64,000 nucleotides of DNA from assembly GCA_030248215.1 (NCBI GenBank), contig JASANG010001660.1:310001-374000 (forward strand), in the 5' to 3' direction. This document shows positions 46,717 through 59,540 of the stretch, one piece after another. This DNA comes from Enoplolaimus lenunculus (taxonomy: Eukaryota > Nematoda > Enoplea > Enoplida > Thoracostomopsidae). Made by a program: the position numbers and the translations under genes. Every line of letters starts with the position of its first letter. The stretch's first letter is position 1. The notes under the pieces were generated by a model. That model ran no database searches. It worked only from the letters and a program-made list of their open reading frames with translations, and had not been told where the DNA came from.

Positions 46717-47739
46717 TATATATGCATATATTTTCTTGATTTTGAAAAAGTGTTAGCACTACAAGCATTGCAACAAAAGTCACTTATGTACGAAGTGAAA
46801 GCATCCATTCCAAAACTGAAAGCATTTCAAAATGAAACCATTCCAAAAATGAAACGAAAACATTCCAACCAATGGATAATTCTAGAACAGTGCAAAATGT
46901 TCTCAACTTTATAAGCTTTAACCCCGGGCGGCACACACGGCGTGGTTGGTGTTTGAGAGGTCGGAAAGTGGCAAAACTTTTACTTGAAGTTGTCATCTCT
47001 TATAAAAGGTCAACACGAAAAATACACAATAACAACAACCACAAGCGCAACCGCAACAATAAATATCAAAAGTTTTTTTCTGCACATACGAGATTTGTTC
47101 CAAAAAATAGCAAATTTAATTTTAAAACTTTTCGGTATGAAAATATTTTTGACCGAAACTCTGGGCAAAATTGTACGAAACAGAAGACGTAGGTAGTGAC
47201 ACATTTTGGGAGTTCGTATGGGTTACAGTGAACCCCATTCGTACAGTGCATAAAAAATTTTGTTAAATACAGAATTGAAAAATGTTTCGAGTCCAGACGG
47301 CATAAGAGTCGGCTGTATGTGTCACAGTATCGTTATGGTTCGCTGCTTCATATAGAAAAGCTTCTTTTTATGACAATAAAAAAGCCGATCAAGCGCACGG
47401 TCGGAGACACGGCTTTGAAAAGAGACGGTTACGTTCTATGAAATTTGTCGAAGCATAGTTGCTTGGATTATAAAAACTGAAAAAAGTATCTATAAGCCCC
47501 TTTACAAAAATTTCAAAAGGGTAAATTTTGACCCCGAAAACGGCCCTGGTCGCTACAGGTTTGTGCAATTTCATGTAGTTTTAGGGCTCCGGCTTTTGGC
47601 GCGGATAAAACAAGCATTTGCATCGTTCTGGAGTGGACAACTTTACAAACATCATACAGTAATTTCCGTGTTCCGTTCATCCCAAACTGTGAACCTGTTC
47701 TAGTTTTTTTCTTGATCCTCCTTTAGTAGGGTGGCGCTA

Positions 47740-48300
47740 AACTGTTTAAAATTTTCAATGGTTTCCTTCGCCCAGGTCTTTTCCGTTACCCCCCACCAGC
47801 CCGCGTTTGCCCAAAAATCGTTGGCTTTAAATTTTTTTACATTTTTGAGCTTCTCATGAAACCTCCCCTGATATATTCAGCGCCTAAATTTGATTTTTTG
47901 AAAAATTCAATTTTTAAGGTCCCAAAGTTCCCCCTTGAGACCCAAAATAATTTTTTGTCAAAAGTTTGAATTACATATATACCATTCGATGCAGCGCGCA
48001 GAGTTGGAGTCTAATGTAAATTTGTTGCAATCACAGACGATTGCTTAGCGAAATTATTGTCAATTTGGGTTGGCGCCAAATCAGTTATTTGACCATAATT
48101 CGGTTTAACCAATCCGTCTAATTGCGAAAAACTTAACATTGTTGCACTCAGCTCCCCAAGCTGTTTTGAATTGTATTTAATTTGTCAAACTTTTTTACAA
48201 AAAAATTTTTTTGGGGTCCCTTGGGAGGACCGTGAAACCTTAAGATCGAATTTTTCAAAAATTCAAATTTAGGCGTGGAATGATCAGGGGAAAGACCCTT
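47740..48300. repeat. inverted-repeat element related to 24690-25000
   Basis: Arms at about 47880-47960 and 48220-48290 are inverted copies around GACCTTAA.AATTGAATTTTT and TTTAGGCG. The middle is AT-rich and non-coding. Possibly a MITE with sub-terminal inverted repeats. Confidence 0.6.
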
Positions 48301-49914
48301 CACCGTTTATAGTTGTGCGTCACCATCCGTCACCGTGCGGTATCGTACCCACTCGAATTATGTACACGCGTACGATACCGTGTAGTGATACAGACGTCGA
48401 CGGACGGAACTGCGCGTCAAAGATAGCGCCACCCTTAGTGTTGCGGTATGCTTTTTGATGTCGTTTGAACTGGCCTTACGGTGTACCGGCAAATGCCCAG
48501 CAGAGTCGATTGGAACTTAGGCGATTCAGCAAAAATGTAAATAATCCAGGTTTTAGATGTCCTAGCGATTTTTTGATTTGAAAATGAGTTGTACGCTCAC
48601 CTGAACAAAATGATGAAGAGTTTAGATGTTTTCTAACTGATTACTAGTGCGTTGGTCTTTATTATAATGCCATTGCTTACTTTTATTGACACTACAAATC
48701 CAACTCTGTGTCATCCGATGCCATTTGAGTACCTTAACACATTGAATCGCTGCTTGATTGTTTCTATCAGTTGTCGTTCTTCCGAAAATGGTTCAATTTT
48801 GATTGCAAAATGTTTGCAGATTTGGAGTTCTGATAAACTTCCTTGATCGTTCCACATCTGAAATTGAATTGCGCAAAAAATTGAAACTTAAGATACTTTT
48901 GCCACGTTTTTGATACAACTTTTTTCAAAATTTTGAACAATTTATGTATTGAACGGTTGCAGGCAAGGTGTAACCAGATATTCGTTTCCGCTTTCGGTAA
49001 AACACGATATTCGTTGCGGTTTCCGTTATACAAATAACGGAAATTGCGTTGCCTTTACGTTAAAAATTAGTTATAAATCATTTATATATCACGCAATTTT
49101 TTTGTATAGCTAGACTGCAACTGTTTGAATTAAATAAAAATAGCGAAATTAATTCGAACTCTTAAAAAATTTCGACTTATCCGCAAATTTTTCTCTCAAG
49201 CTTTCCAAAACCGGTGAATATATGCACGCCTCAATCGTGTTTATCAGAAAAATAATATATTTTTGGAACTTTTATACTTAATATCTATTTTCGTTTAAGA
49301 TATTTTTATCACTATCCATTTCCGTTATTTTTATTCATTTACACCCTGGTTGCGGGGTCACAACCGTACGAATTCGCGGAATAAAACAAGTGTCTCTAGT
49401 TTTGTGGCAAATGATTTTTTTCTCAGGAACGCGGCCGTTTGTCTGCGAAACAGCAATAGAGTATGCTTAAGCTTTAGATTTGTTCTTACGCTTCGCCTTG
49501 GGCTGCACTTAGAAATATGCATATACTGCTGCGACTGTCCTGATCTATGCATTGACAGGGTGTCTCCACATACGAAACTCTGGGCTGCACCAAAACGAAC
49601 CATAAAGAGTCCTTTTTCGACTATGTGTAAAATGCTCTGAAAATCAGATTCTTGGAATTTTTCGATCCAAGTGATTTTAAATATCTCTACATGTTGTATA
49701 TATAAGCGTCTCGTGACTTCACTCCAACATTATCATTTTAATTGTTGAAAAGAACCTGCGAAACTCTTTATTATATGCAAAATTTTAAAATTTAAATACC
49801 ATTCAACAAAGATTGAATGGTGCTCATATTTGTGATCGCACAGTTGTCTTACGAGCCTTCCATTTGAGCAAAGCATAGAAATTTTACGGAATATTTAAAA
49901 TGGTGCACAGTCAT

Positions 49915-50345
49915 GTGTAAAACGGGAAAACGGGACAGCGCTATATTTTAGCTGAGTAAAAGAGGAAACACTACAATTTCATGTACTACTAGAAACGGGA
50001 CCAGTCTTTATTGGTACAAACGGGAAACCGGGAAAGCACTCTCTTTTTGCTAAAAAATCGAGAAAACGGGACAGCTATCTATTTTCTAAAGGAAAAGGAT
50101 ATCACGGGACAGTCCTGTTTTGGGAAAGTTTGAAAACAGGACACTTCTATATTTTTACTGGCAAAATATACCTTCTTAATAGAGAATACGGTACAGCACC
50201 GGTTTGAAAGCCGGCAAAACAGAACAGCTCTGTATTTTCGCTGGTAAGCAGAAAAATGGGACAGTGTTCTTGTACACAAATGGGAAACGGAACAGATGTA
50301 TATTTTCTTTGGGAGAAGAGGAAATAGGACAAGACAATTTTTTTC
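49915..50345. repeat. degenerate ~55-65-bp minisatellite
   Basis: Seven or so diverged units built on AAACGGGACAGC, CTATATTTT and GGTAAAAGAGGAAA-like phrases. It directly precedes the dispersed repeat at 50380. Confidence 0.75.
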
Positions 50346-50379
50346 ATGGAAAAGGGTGAATGAGTTACTATATACTTTG

Positions 50380-51010
50380 TGTTGTTTTGGTTGTTATATT
50401 TTTACCCGGGTGCGCATATTATACACTTGCGAAATTACTTTATCCACTGCCCACCTTTACTTTCCCAATTTTTTCTTCTGCGTTCAATACAATTGTGTAA
50501 TTTTACAGTGCATTAATGGTTAGTAAAATTCTTTATTAGTTACATTCAGAATAAATCAAAATAAAAAATGTAACACGAACACCAGATATTGCACATTACA
50601 GTTACACGTATCACTTGTAAAACTAGGTTGTTTGCGGATGGGCGATCAGTGAATCAAAACATTCTTGTGTGTACAAAATTATTGTAGTTAAGAGCGTATA
50701 AATCACACATTCCTTTGTGGTTTTGTCTTAAATTGTGTTAATACCTCATTCAGAAATCTTTTCAACATGCTGTTCGAAAACAAAGAAAAATACAACATCT
50801 GTAGGAACGCGACGAAAGTGCGAAAATGGGATAAAATAATGTTACTGCGTTTCAAAAAGTTGCAAGTATTTTTTGATTCATCAGGAAATTTCAGGAGTGT
50901 AAAGAAACTAGGTCATAGATTATACCTTCAGTCAAATATTCATTTCAGAACCATAATCATAGCAACCTGCTTTAGGTATTTGTGAGATGTGTACTTTGAA
51001 CCGCTGTTTG
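50380..51010. repeat. dispersed repeat, partner of 3800-4340
   Basis: Collinear with the segment in the EndoU intron (shared blocks GTAATTTTACAGT, GGTTGTTTGC, AATCAAAACATT, AAGAAACTAGGTCATAGATT and GCAACCTGCTTTA). It is longer by about 100 bp, through insertions. Confidence 0.65.
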
Positions 51011-51075
51011 CAAACCGCCGAAAATTCTGCACCTTTCGGTTAGGTCCCTGCCAGCCAGTGTTTACCGGAAAATGG

Positions 51076-51218
51076 GGTCAATATATAGATCAGGACCGTA
51101 ACAGCGGTATTAGCGTGCTCCTAGGCCTAAGCCTAAGCCTAAGTATAAACCAAAGCAAGAAAATTTGTCTACGGCTTAAAATGTTCCGCGCCTAGTCTAT
51201 ACTCTATAGGTGTGGTCC
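51076..51218. mobile_element. diverged family B-like MITE with hexamers
   Basis: GGTCAATATATAGATCAGGA to a loosely inverted CTATACTCTATAGGTGTGGTCC end, with CCTAAG copies inside and the AACAGCGGTATTAGC equivalent of family B. Confidence 0.7.
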
Positions 51219-52148
51219 TATGAAGATAAAACATGCAAAAATATAGCGAAAAGAGTCAAATCTGTAGATGCAACGGAACATAAAAAATAGCCAGAGTTGA
51301 AACGGTAGGTGAAACGAAATAGGTTAACAGATTAATGCTTTATATACCAATTTTAGCAAATTTCTGTCAAGTGTGGTCCATAATTGTAGACTTAGGATTT
51401 CTGTTTTAAATAATTATGACATTTTCCTTAATATTATGCTTATATTTAAAGCTAAACGCATCAAACAGTAAAAATGTTTGTAAAACTATGGGAAATGTCA
51501 CGATGAAGCCGAAGCCGGAGGTAGACTTGAAGGTGAGACCGGATATCAGGCTCCGGCCCCGGCTCCGGCAAAAAATCGACATCCGGTTCCGGCTTCGGTG
51601 TTGTAACTTGACAGATATTATTTTTTAAAAATTCAAAAAATTATACCATCATTCGTTTTCATGCCAAGTACCACCGAACTGATTGACTTTACTTTTACAT
51701 ATTTTTTTCTGCCACACATGTGTTTGCATGTGACCGTGTACATTCACAATCTTTATTGGGTTACAATAACACTGGAAAAGCAGATATAGATGACAAGTGT
51801 TATTCTAGGGGCGTAACAGAAAATGTCTCAGCATATTTCTATATTTCCTTAGTCGAAAAACCTAAACTTCAACGTAAAAAATGTATCCAAAACTAAGTCT
51901 GAACTTAACCATCAAAAATTGAACAATTTAAATGTAATACTAGATTGCATTCAGATATCAGAACGTCGCTTATAGTTTTTGCTTTCGTGGCTTAAGGTGC
52001 CCAAAGTGTTTACGTGACAAAGTCTAACAGCTCACACGGATGCATTTTTAACCCTTTTACAACGACCCTATTATACTATTCTATTTTTTTGTAGCGCTGC
52101 GTTCAGTTGCAATATTCGTTTGGCTCATGTTCCTTCTAAGGGCATCCA

Positions 52149-52329
52149 CACTGCAAAAAATGGTGAGTCAAAATGACTCCCTTCGAAATAGGCTTTTCCT
52201 GACTACACATACTCAGTCAAAATTAGACTCCGCCAGAGTCAAATTGAGCCGAATTTTTTTACTCAGTTTGTGCAGCCAGGAAAAGCCTATTTCGGAGAGA
52301 GTCAATTTGACTCACCATTTTTTGCAGTG
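52149..52329. mobile_element. palindromic MITE family E
   Basis: CACTGCAAAAAATGGTGAGT to its complement, with internal GAGTCAAA motifs. CA is present on both flanks instead of TA. Confidence 0.88.
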
Positions 52330-52360
52330 CAGTTTTCTGTTGGTCAGAGGTGGGTAAGAT

Positions 52361-52704
52361 CAGGGATGAGAGTCTCGGTCTCAGCGGCAAGTCTCAGCAT
52401 TTGGCAGGTCTCGGTTTCTTGAGTCTCGGTTGTTTGGAACCGACATACAAGTCGAGGATTCAGCAAATATTGGTAGACCTGTAAAGTTAATATTGTTGAA
52501 GAAAGCAATGCCTGATAAATAAAATTTCGCTATAAATCTGTTACTTTTCATAGTGACGCAATAATTATTAGCAAATATTCTGAAAACACAAAAAAACTGC
52601 GAAAAACAATAGAAATAATTTATTTTGAAAATTTTATTTTTTCTGTGATGACCACAAGTTGACCGAGACCGAGACTTTTCGTGGCCGGTCTCCACCTTTC
52701 CCTG
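52361..52704. mobile_element. hAT-like element related to 40033-40861
   Basis: Begins CAGGGATGAGAGTCTCGGTC and ends in GAGACC-rich sequence closing with TTTCCCTGG. Shares the GAGACCGAGACTTTTCG block with about 41840-41890. The flank duplication is not clear. Confidence 0.6.
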
Positions 52705-52730
52705 GCTCGGATAAAAACTATTATTTTTGC

Positions 52731-52907
52731 GGCCAATGTTACTTTTAGGGGCGTAACAGTAGATTAAGCGTATTTCTAAGCTTAAGCCTAAGCGTTGCAA
52801 AAATGTGTTCCTAAGCCTAAGCCTAAGCAAAAAGCGTAATCTAGAATCTAAGCCTACTTTTTATAGGCCCACCAGAAACCTGGACGCCCGTAAAAGCAAC
52901 ATGAGCC
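52731..52907. mobile_element. MITE family A, exact 8-bp TSD
   Basis: GGCCAATGTTACTTTTAGGG to GTAAAAGCAACATGAGCC, flanked by ATTTTTGC (52723-52730 and 52908-52915). Hexamer blocks inside. Confidence 0.93.
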
Positions 52908-54125
52908 ATTTTTGCTATGCGGTCGCACTCTGGCAAACATTCGGCTATCCATTCATGGAGATGATAAGAATAGCAACCATTTGCAAGTTTCACAATATTT
53001 TGCTGTCTTCCCAAAATAAAATTCTGACTTCGCCTCTGATTGGCTTGTGATGCTGAGCGAAGGGAATAGGATTAAAAATTCAATTATACTAAAACCGTTA
53101 GCTCAATGCTGAACAGATTTTTGAGTATTTTTTAGTTTTTAGAAATGTCACGCTATAGCTTTGCAGTAAAGCAGCGTTAAATTAAGATAAATAAACGGCT
53201 TGTTGCCAGGAGCTTTAATTACGATAACTTTAGGCGAACAACAGTTGCTACAGTAAAGGTTGACTTTTGAAGAAATTACGAACGAAGCGAGCGAAAAGCA
53301 TGACGTAATTGCCAAATTCATGCAGTTTAATGAATGATTTTAGCCTTGTGTGGGTTTAAAAGGCGAAGATTACGCATAAAATCATGAAAAAACCTCGTAA
53401 GCGAAGCAAGCCAGAGACGGTAGGCAGAATATCTTCATTGAGCCCAATTGCAACATTCGCAAAATGTTTCTTATTTTTGGTTCATTTATTGTTGGGTCCA
53501 GATCATCAGCTCGTCGTGAATAAGTTCGCTAGCTAAGCCTATTCCGTTTTATCTACAAAATATCATGGTTAATACTATAGGTTTCCAGACGAAAGATGTA
53601 GTGCTGAAACAAGCTAGCGTAGAAACCAGTTGAGTTTGAACACTTTTCACATATGTCGAGTGCAGGCGTAAATGTTGTATATTCGCGGATGCAGAATTAC
53701 TTTTTCTCTAAAATGTTTCACTAAAGGACAGGCTAGCAGTCAACGCGGGTCAAACGTCCCAGGCTCTAGAAAAATTTTGATCCCTGGAAAAGTTTTCGCC
53801 TCTTGCTGCTAAAGTATAAGAGATTCGCGCATAGAGCGTTGTAAAATTTTTTGGTCCCTTCTTTGATACATGTTGGCCTGGTTTCAGGCTGTGATGTTGC
53901 GTGCCTCATTAGCAGTTCTATTATGTTTTTCTGTTTTTATATTTTATTATGTACAGATCTTAGTTTATTTAATTTGAGTTTTGAGTTGAAAAATAGTTTG
54001 TTGTATGATTTAAACGTTGAAAACATGCAAATATTACTTTTATAATATATCCTATCCATATTTTTGTCACAGCAATGTCGTCCATGTATAGAAAAAGTTC
54101 CCAAACAAAGTCTTGTTGGAATTTA

Positions 54126-54420
54126 TGAGTAGTTCGTGATTTGCTAGTTAAAGTGTCCCTGAATCACAACTCCGAAATTGTTCTATCCCGATGTTTATGC
54201 GTAAACGCTCTTGTTCAGTGACGCGGTTGGTAAATGTTTATTGCCCCACCCTGATACCAATTTGACACCGAATATTATAATACAAGTAATACACAGGTGA
54301 AATATTTAATTTGTAAAATGTGTTTAATCCATCCACTGACTCCCAATGTGGTTTTGGGCTTGGGTATAGTTTTATGTTTTTTTAGTTTGAAATATGATTA
54401 AGGAGTGGCAGAGCCACCTA
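54126..54420 (-). mobile_element. short solo LTR related to the gag-only element
   Basis: Both ends resemble the LTRs at 11578 and 21318: TGAGTAGTTCGTGATTT at the left, GGTAAATGTTTATT inside, and AGTTTGAAATATGATTAAGG to GCCACCTA at the right. It is only about 295 bp against 1345, lacks the hairpin array, and stands alone with no internal region nearby. An old, diverged relic. Confidence 0.8.
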
Positions 54421-55612
54421 AGAGTCCTACTGTAAAATGTGTTCAACTCCTATCGGCAGGTGTAAGTTTCTAGACACGTCGTCTGAGAATACAATTGTAC
54501 GTTAAATTATATTCAGATTAGGCATAGGCTTTGATTTATATTAAAGCTAAATGTTCGGCTCCTGCATTATACTTATTTGCCCGTTTTGTTTAGTTTAAGC
54601 AAAGCCGCGGTTTCAGTTTTCTGATTTGTTTAAGGGTAAAAGAGGCATACACCTACTACTTAGCATCATTAGTTGCTGTTTTTAGCTTATTTAAATTGAG
54701 TTTTCAGCTATGATTTTTTAGTTGTTTGTGCCATAGAAAAAACAGCTGTAGTACCATGTGATGCTGAATTAGAAACCATGGAAATGTAAGTAGTAGTTTT
54801 TGGCACCACGCCACAACGACGCAGAGTAATGCACGTGACTGCGCAGAAGCGAAGCCAGGATTTCATCTTTGCAGGATAGAATCAGTCCAGTTATACAAGA
54901 CGGTTTGTGAGCGAGCGAAGCGAGCGAGAAAAATATAATTTGACACCTAAGGTTCAATGATGGTAATACGCGCACAGTTATAAATTTATCCTTTTCTGTA
55001 CAGCACAACGCCGTCCGCCGCCAGACAAAACAAAATTCTGGCTACGACACGCGGCGTCGGACGGAAGTGCGCGGAACTGCGAGTCTCAAGAAAATATTTT
55101 TTAACATCACGTACGGGTGCCACGCGTCGAGTATAGCGCAACGCTGGGTCGTTTCCAAAAAGGTTTATTATCCAGCTTACTTATATTACCCGTTTTGTGT
55201 AGGTACGCGAGTTGGTGCCTTCTTGAGTGTGTTGTTTATGTTGCACGAATACGAAGCTAGCATGATTCGTGTAGAATATTGCGTTAAGCTTAATTGTATG
55301 AGGGATTTTCATGGGTACATCTTTCGATTTGTTCGTTTCATATATATGTTTGTGTTTCTAGCGTGCTCGACCTTCAATTATAAGCTGGCAGAGCGAGGGG
55401 CGTTCGCCAGGATTTTCAATTTCGAGAGGTTTAGGCAACCAACAACAAAGTTTGAGTTTTGATTTGATTGCTGGGTCCCTCAGAGCCACCCTTACCATGC
55501 GTGTATATCTATGAGTAGAACCTTGCTAGGAAAGTGAGCGAGAAGCTACGCGTGCGTGGTCTTGAGGACAAAATCAGTAACAAAGGGATGCAGGGCAGGA
55601 CGTCCCTTCGTA

Positions 55613-56082
55613 CTGTAGTGACCCGAATAAGAGGGGGACTGATATTTATTTGGCTTCTCCAGATGGTACTCCCCTTGTTATTCGGTTACGGAGTGTTATT
55701 TTATTTAAACCCGTCCTGTGTACCGCCCTTGGTTTACTAATCCATATCGGGAGTAGATAAAAACCGCAGTTTTTATCTACTATCGGGTATTGCAACTATC
55801 CGTTGAACTGTGTATTTATCTTGTATCAAAGCTCTTAAGCCATAATACAAGGATATACTTAGAATATACTTTCAAAACTTAAGTATATGCTTTAAAGTTT
55901 CGAACTCAATTTTATTTGGTCTTGGAGTTATTTATGCACTGAAATTAGGAATGATTGACATTTATGAACTCTAATAAGGATTTAGGGACTTCGTCAGCTT
56001 TATTAGGGATATGGACTCCTATTGATTGGGACTCAAAATGGGGACCCCCTCTTATTACCCTCCCTTTTTCGGGTCACTACAG
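55613..56082. mobile_element. TA-flanked MITE, full copy with extra hairpin
   Basis: 470 bp with the same ends as 46279-46716 and TA on both sides. It carries an additional 30-bp perfect hairpin (stem AGTAGATAAAAAC, loop CGCA) near 55752-55781 that the 46-kb copy lacks. Confidence 0.9.
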
Positions 56083-56213
56083 TACTGTCACAAGCAGAAT
56101 CGCCGGCACGATTTCAATAATATAGCCATTAGAAATCTAGATGCTAGATATAATCAGGGCGTAGCTAGACTATTTTAGACGGACAAACTTTAATTGGCTA
56201 ATTCTGTATGTTA

Positions 56214-57042
56214 TTGAGCGAAGCTCGGAGTTTCGCGAAGCGTTTTATGTTTTGTACTTGGGGGTCGAAAGGTGGATGTCCGTCCGTCTGTCCGTCCGTC
56301 CGTCTGTCCGTCTGTCCGTCTGTCCGCCTGTCCGCCTGTCCTTCTGTCCTTCCGAAAAGAATCTCAGGAACGGCTCAACCGATTTTGATAAACTTTTTTT
56401 TGTTTGAAAGCCAATTATCCTGGGGTGTTAACCTCGCATTGGGGTTTGAAAATTTTAAGCCGTTTATTAGCTACAGGCTAATTTGCATAATTAATTAACC
56501 TAAATTAGGACTTTGCACAATATTTCACTAATTATTACAGTTAGAAGCCATCTAATTTTAGCATTAAACGGTTTTTGGGTGCGAGGAATCTGCATAGACT
56601 GTTTACAAATCTCCAAAACGGATTATTGAGCAGTTAGCTAATAGATAATTGGCATATTAGCATAATTTATAAGCCTAAATTAGGACATTTTACAATATTT
56701 CACTAATTATTAGGGTTAAAGCAATATAATTTCAGCACTAAAGGGTTGTTAGGTGCGAGAAATTTGAATAAATTGTTTACAAACTTCCATAGCCGATAAT
56801 TCAATAGTTAGCTGATAGCTAATTTGCTATTACCTTAATTGACCAGGCAAAATTAGGACTTTTTAAATTATTTCAATAATTATTAAGGTTAAAAGCAATA
56901 TAATTACAGCACTAAAGGGTTTTCGGGTGCGAGGAATCTGAATAAATTGTCTACAAACCTCCAAAACCGATAAATGAATAGTTAGCTAATAACTATTTTG
57001 CATATTACCTTAATTGCTTACGTGTGTTAGAGCTTCGCTCAA
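56214..57042. mobile_element. TA-flanked element with TTGAGCGAAGCTC ends
   Basis: 829 bp between TTGAGCGAAGCTC and its complement, TA on each side. Left third: a CTGTCCGTC microsatellite (56278-56355), then GGAACGGCTCAACCGATTTT. The rest is three diverged units of roughly 180 bp sharing AATTAGGAC, CACTAATTATTA and GGGTGCGAGGAATCTG. No transposase frame. Confidence 0.85.
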
Positions 57043-57403
57043 TAAATGTAGTCCCACTACGACTGGTTAAACATGTTTGCAAAATAAGGTTGCCATCATT
57101 AAAAGAGAGATATGCCGAACGTAATGTCGTTGCACCCATACAGTTTGGTGATCGGAAATGATGTTTCTCGTGAATTTCACGGGGTTTATAAGTTAATTTT
57201 CGGTATAGTAAAACTTTGAAAGGCTGCAGATGTACTTTTGAGCCATAAATTCCACGACCAGAAATTACTAAAGCGTTTGAAAAGTTTAGTACACGTAAAT
57301 AGTGAAAAAAAGATCGCGACGGAACCGAAGCGAGCGAGAAGTGAATTACATTTTTCACTAAATGCAGTTGTCGGATTCAGAAATTTCTCACAGTGAACCT
57401 CAA

Positions 57404-57576
57404 CAGCGGCGGATCCAGACATTGCTGGCCGGAAGTCTGGCAAAAGTTTTGAAGCGCAATTTTTGCTATATATGAAACATTGGCAACGAAAAGTTGTAAA
57501 AAGGTAGGGACCTCACCATCTTTTCACAATTCTGACTAGAGGGGGCACACGACCCTTACCACCTTTGGATCCGCTG
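57404..57576. mobile_element. hAT-like MITE (CAGCGGCGGATCC)
   Basis: CAGCGGCGGATCCAGA to TTTGGATCCGCTG. GTGAACCTC occurs just left and immediately right, consistent with an 8-9-bp target duplication. Internal GTAGGGACCT block shared with 43085, 58374 and 62098. Confidence 0.8.
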
Positions 57577-57740
57577 GTGAACCTCGAGAGATATAGAAGT
57601 AACAGAAACTCACGACGTAATCGAACGAGATTTCACAATTCTGACTAGAGGGGGCACACGCGCCTTACCCCCTTTGGATCCGCTGGTGGACCTAGAGATA
57701 TATAGAAGTAACAGAAACTCACGACGTAATCGAACGAGAA
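57522..57740. repeat. 109-bp tandem duplication overlapping a MITE end
   Basis: Units start at 57522 and 57631. The repeated segment includes the right end of the MITE plus flanking GAAGTAACAGAAACTCACGA. The duplication therefore came after the insertion. Confidence 0.9.
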
Positions 57741-58373
57741 GTCAAACACAATTTTCGTTCTAAATCTCAAAGCAACATTTTGGTTTTGATCCCTGTTGGG
57801 CGTAAAAGCAGTTTTGATCCTGAGCATCCACACGAGTATATAGCGAGTCGCTGAAACTCGTACATTACATAAAATTGTTATTTCTACTTTTTCAGATGTC
57901 CGTTCGGCTCAGTGGGGCAAAGACAGCCAGAGGAGGTTGGATCATCCCTGGTACCCTCCTGTCTAAGTCTCTGGATTCAAGTTGTATTTTACTTCGAAAA
58001 TTCAAATTTTCTAAATTTTCGAGCGTCCTTCAACAAACCTAATGGGTTTCATGGAAGTCGTCTATTGTAAAATTCTGCTGGCTTGGCGCCCACTTAATAA
58101 AGATTAGTCGCTTCCGCTTATTAACGCTAAAATGTTCTTAGCTTCAATTTGCAATTAACTACAAGCATTTGTTGTAATACGTAACAAAACTCAACTTTTG
58201 CGCAAAGGTATAAACTTCAGGTGATAATTATCACTGTTGTTTAGGTACGATCTTCTATTTTTATGTCCATAAAACATAAACTAGTTTTGGGCTTCAAACA
58301 AACCAGTAGGTAGGGCGTAAATTATTTGCTCGGTTTTTGCAGGACATTTACGTGATGTGGAGCCAGCGGCGGA

Positions 58374-58567
58374 TGCAGAAATTTCTAACGGAGGGTGCTA
58401 GCAAAAGTTATGAAACGCAATTCTTGCTGAATGAATGCTATATATGCCAATTTTGTGACAGGGGAAAATTGTAAAATAGGGACCTTATCTTACCATTTTA
58501 TAACAAAAAAATTCTGACGGAGGGCGTACGTTTTCACGGCCTCTCCCCAATTGGATCAATTAGTGGA
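58374..58567. mobile_element. hAT-like MITE (CAGCGGCGGAT)
   Basis: CAGCGGCGGATGCAGAAATT to TTGGATCAATTAGTG. Flanks TGTGGAGC and GATGGAGC agree at 6 of 8. Same internal block as 57404. Confidence 0.7.
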
Positions 58568-58661
58568 TGGAGCTAGGATTTTGAGTTTTGAGAACCTGCA
58601 TCTGCCAATTATTATGTCGTCTCAACACCTGTTTGTTTCAGTATGCAACTTTACAAATCAC

Positions 58662-58809
58662 GGCCCATGTATAAAACAGGGCCGGAACAGTAGTATAAGC
58701 ATATTCCTAAGCCTAAGCCTAAGCCTAAGCAAAAAATAGTCTAAAGCTTAAACTAACTCTATTATAGCCCCTCCGGGAAACGATCCGGCCCTGTTCTATA
58801 CATGGGTCC
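58662..58809. mobile_element. MITE family B, compact copy
   Basis: GGCCCATGTATAAAACAGGG to CCCTGTTCTATACATGGGTCC, with four CCTAAG units. AAATCAC and AGATCAC flank it, a near-match duplication. Confidence 0.9.
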
Positions 58810-59112
58810 AGATCACGGCATTATTAGTCTGTTTTCATTGCTTTCAGATCAAGAATTGTGTATCGTTCTATTTTTACCAGCTGAAACGTTCAAAATTACA
58901 TCATTTGAAGGTTATGAAATATTTATCATACGCTTCAATTCAGCCTTATATTCACGCTTTGCGTCCTTCAGATTTTGACGACCGACGACGTACTCTTAGC
59001 ACTGACTGGCGTCCTAGCATATATACTCCGTGGCATAGGCTCGTAACCAATTCAACATGAACAAAACAATTTTGAGAACGGCCTGTTGTTAATGTCGGCA
59101 AAATTTATAACG

Positions 59113-59287
59113 TAGCCCACTCTGTAAGGGTCGTCCAAGTTACTGGTGTGTCTAAAAAAGAGTAGCTTTTGATTCTAGATTACATTTTTTGCTTAGGCTT
59201 AAGCTTAGAAACGCATTTTTGCAACGCTTAGGCTTAGGCTGAGGAATATGCTTAATCTACTGTTACGCCCCTAAATGTAACATTGGC
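59113..59287 (-). mobile_element. MITE family A, reverse orientation
   Basis: Right end CTGTTACGCCCCTAAATGTAAC is the family A left terminus inverted. It contains GATTCTAGATTACATTTTTT and TTAGGC-type hexamers. The left end is diverged. Confidence 0.8.
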
Positions 59288-59540
59288 GTGACTAAAACTT
59301 TCCTAGGGACGGATTGATTACGGGGCTGAGATCTACCCGGTTTCTCTCTGGCTACGATCATCTGTGTGTGGCAAATGGCTCATCCATTAATCTTACGTTC
59401 TATTGCCTGCTGTAAATATTTGGCGATTGTTCAAAGATAATGTTTATCTTTCGCTTCAAGGACAGGCACGAGGCCCCACGCTGCTTTTTATGACTTGTTT
59501 CTGTATAAAGGATATATAGGCTAAACATGTTTTGCAAGGT

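Noticed and set aside
55067-55462. 131-residue plus-strand frame
   Set aside because: No ATG start, no recognisable domain, and it begins inside a GC-rich repeat shared with 38.9 and 48.4 kb.
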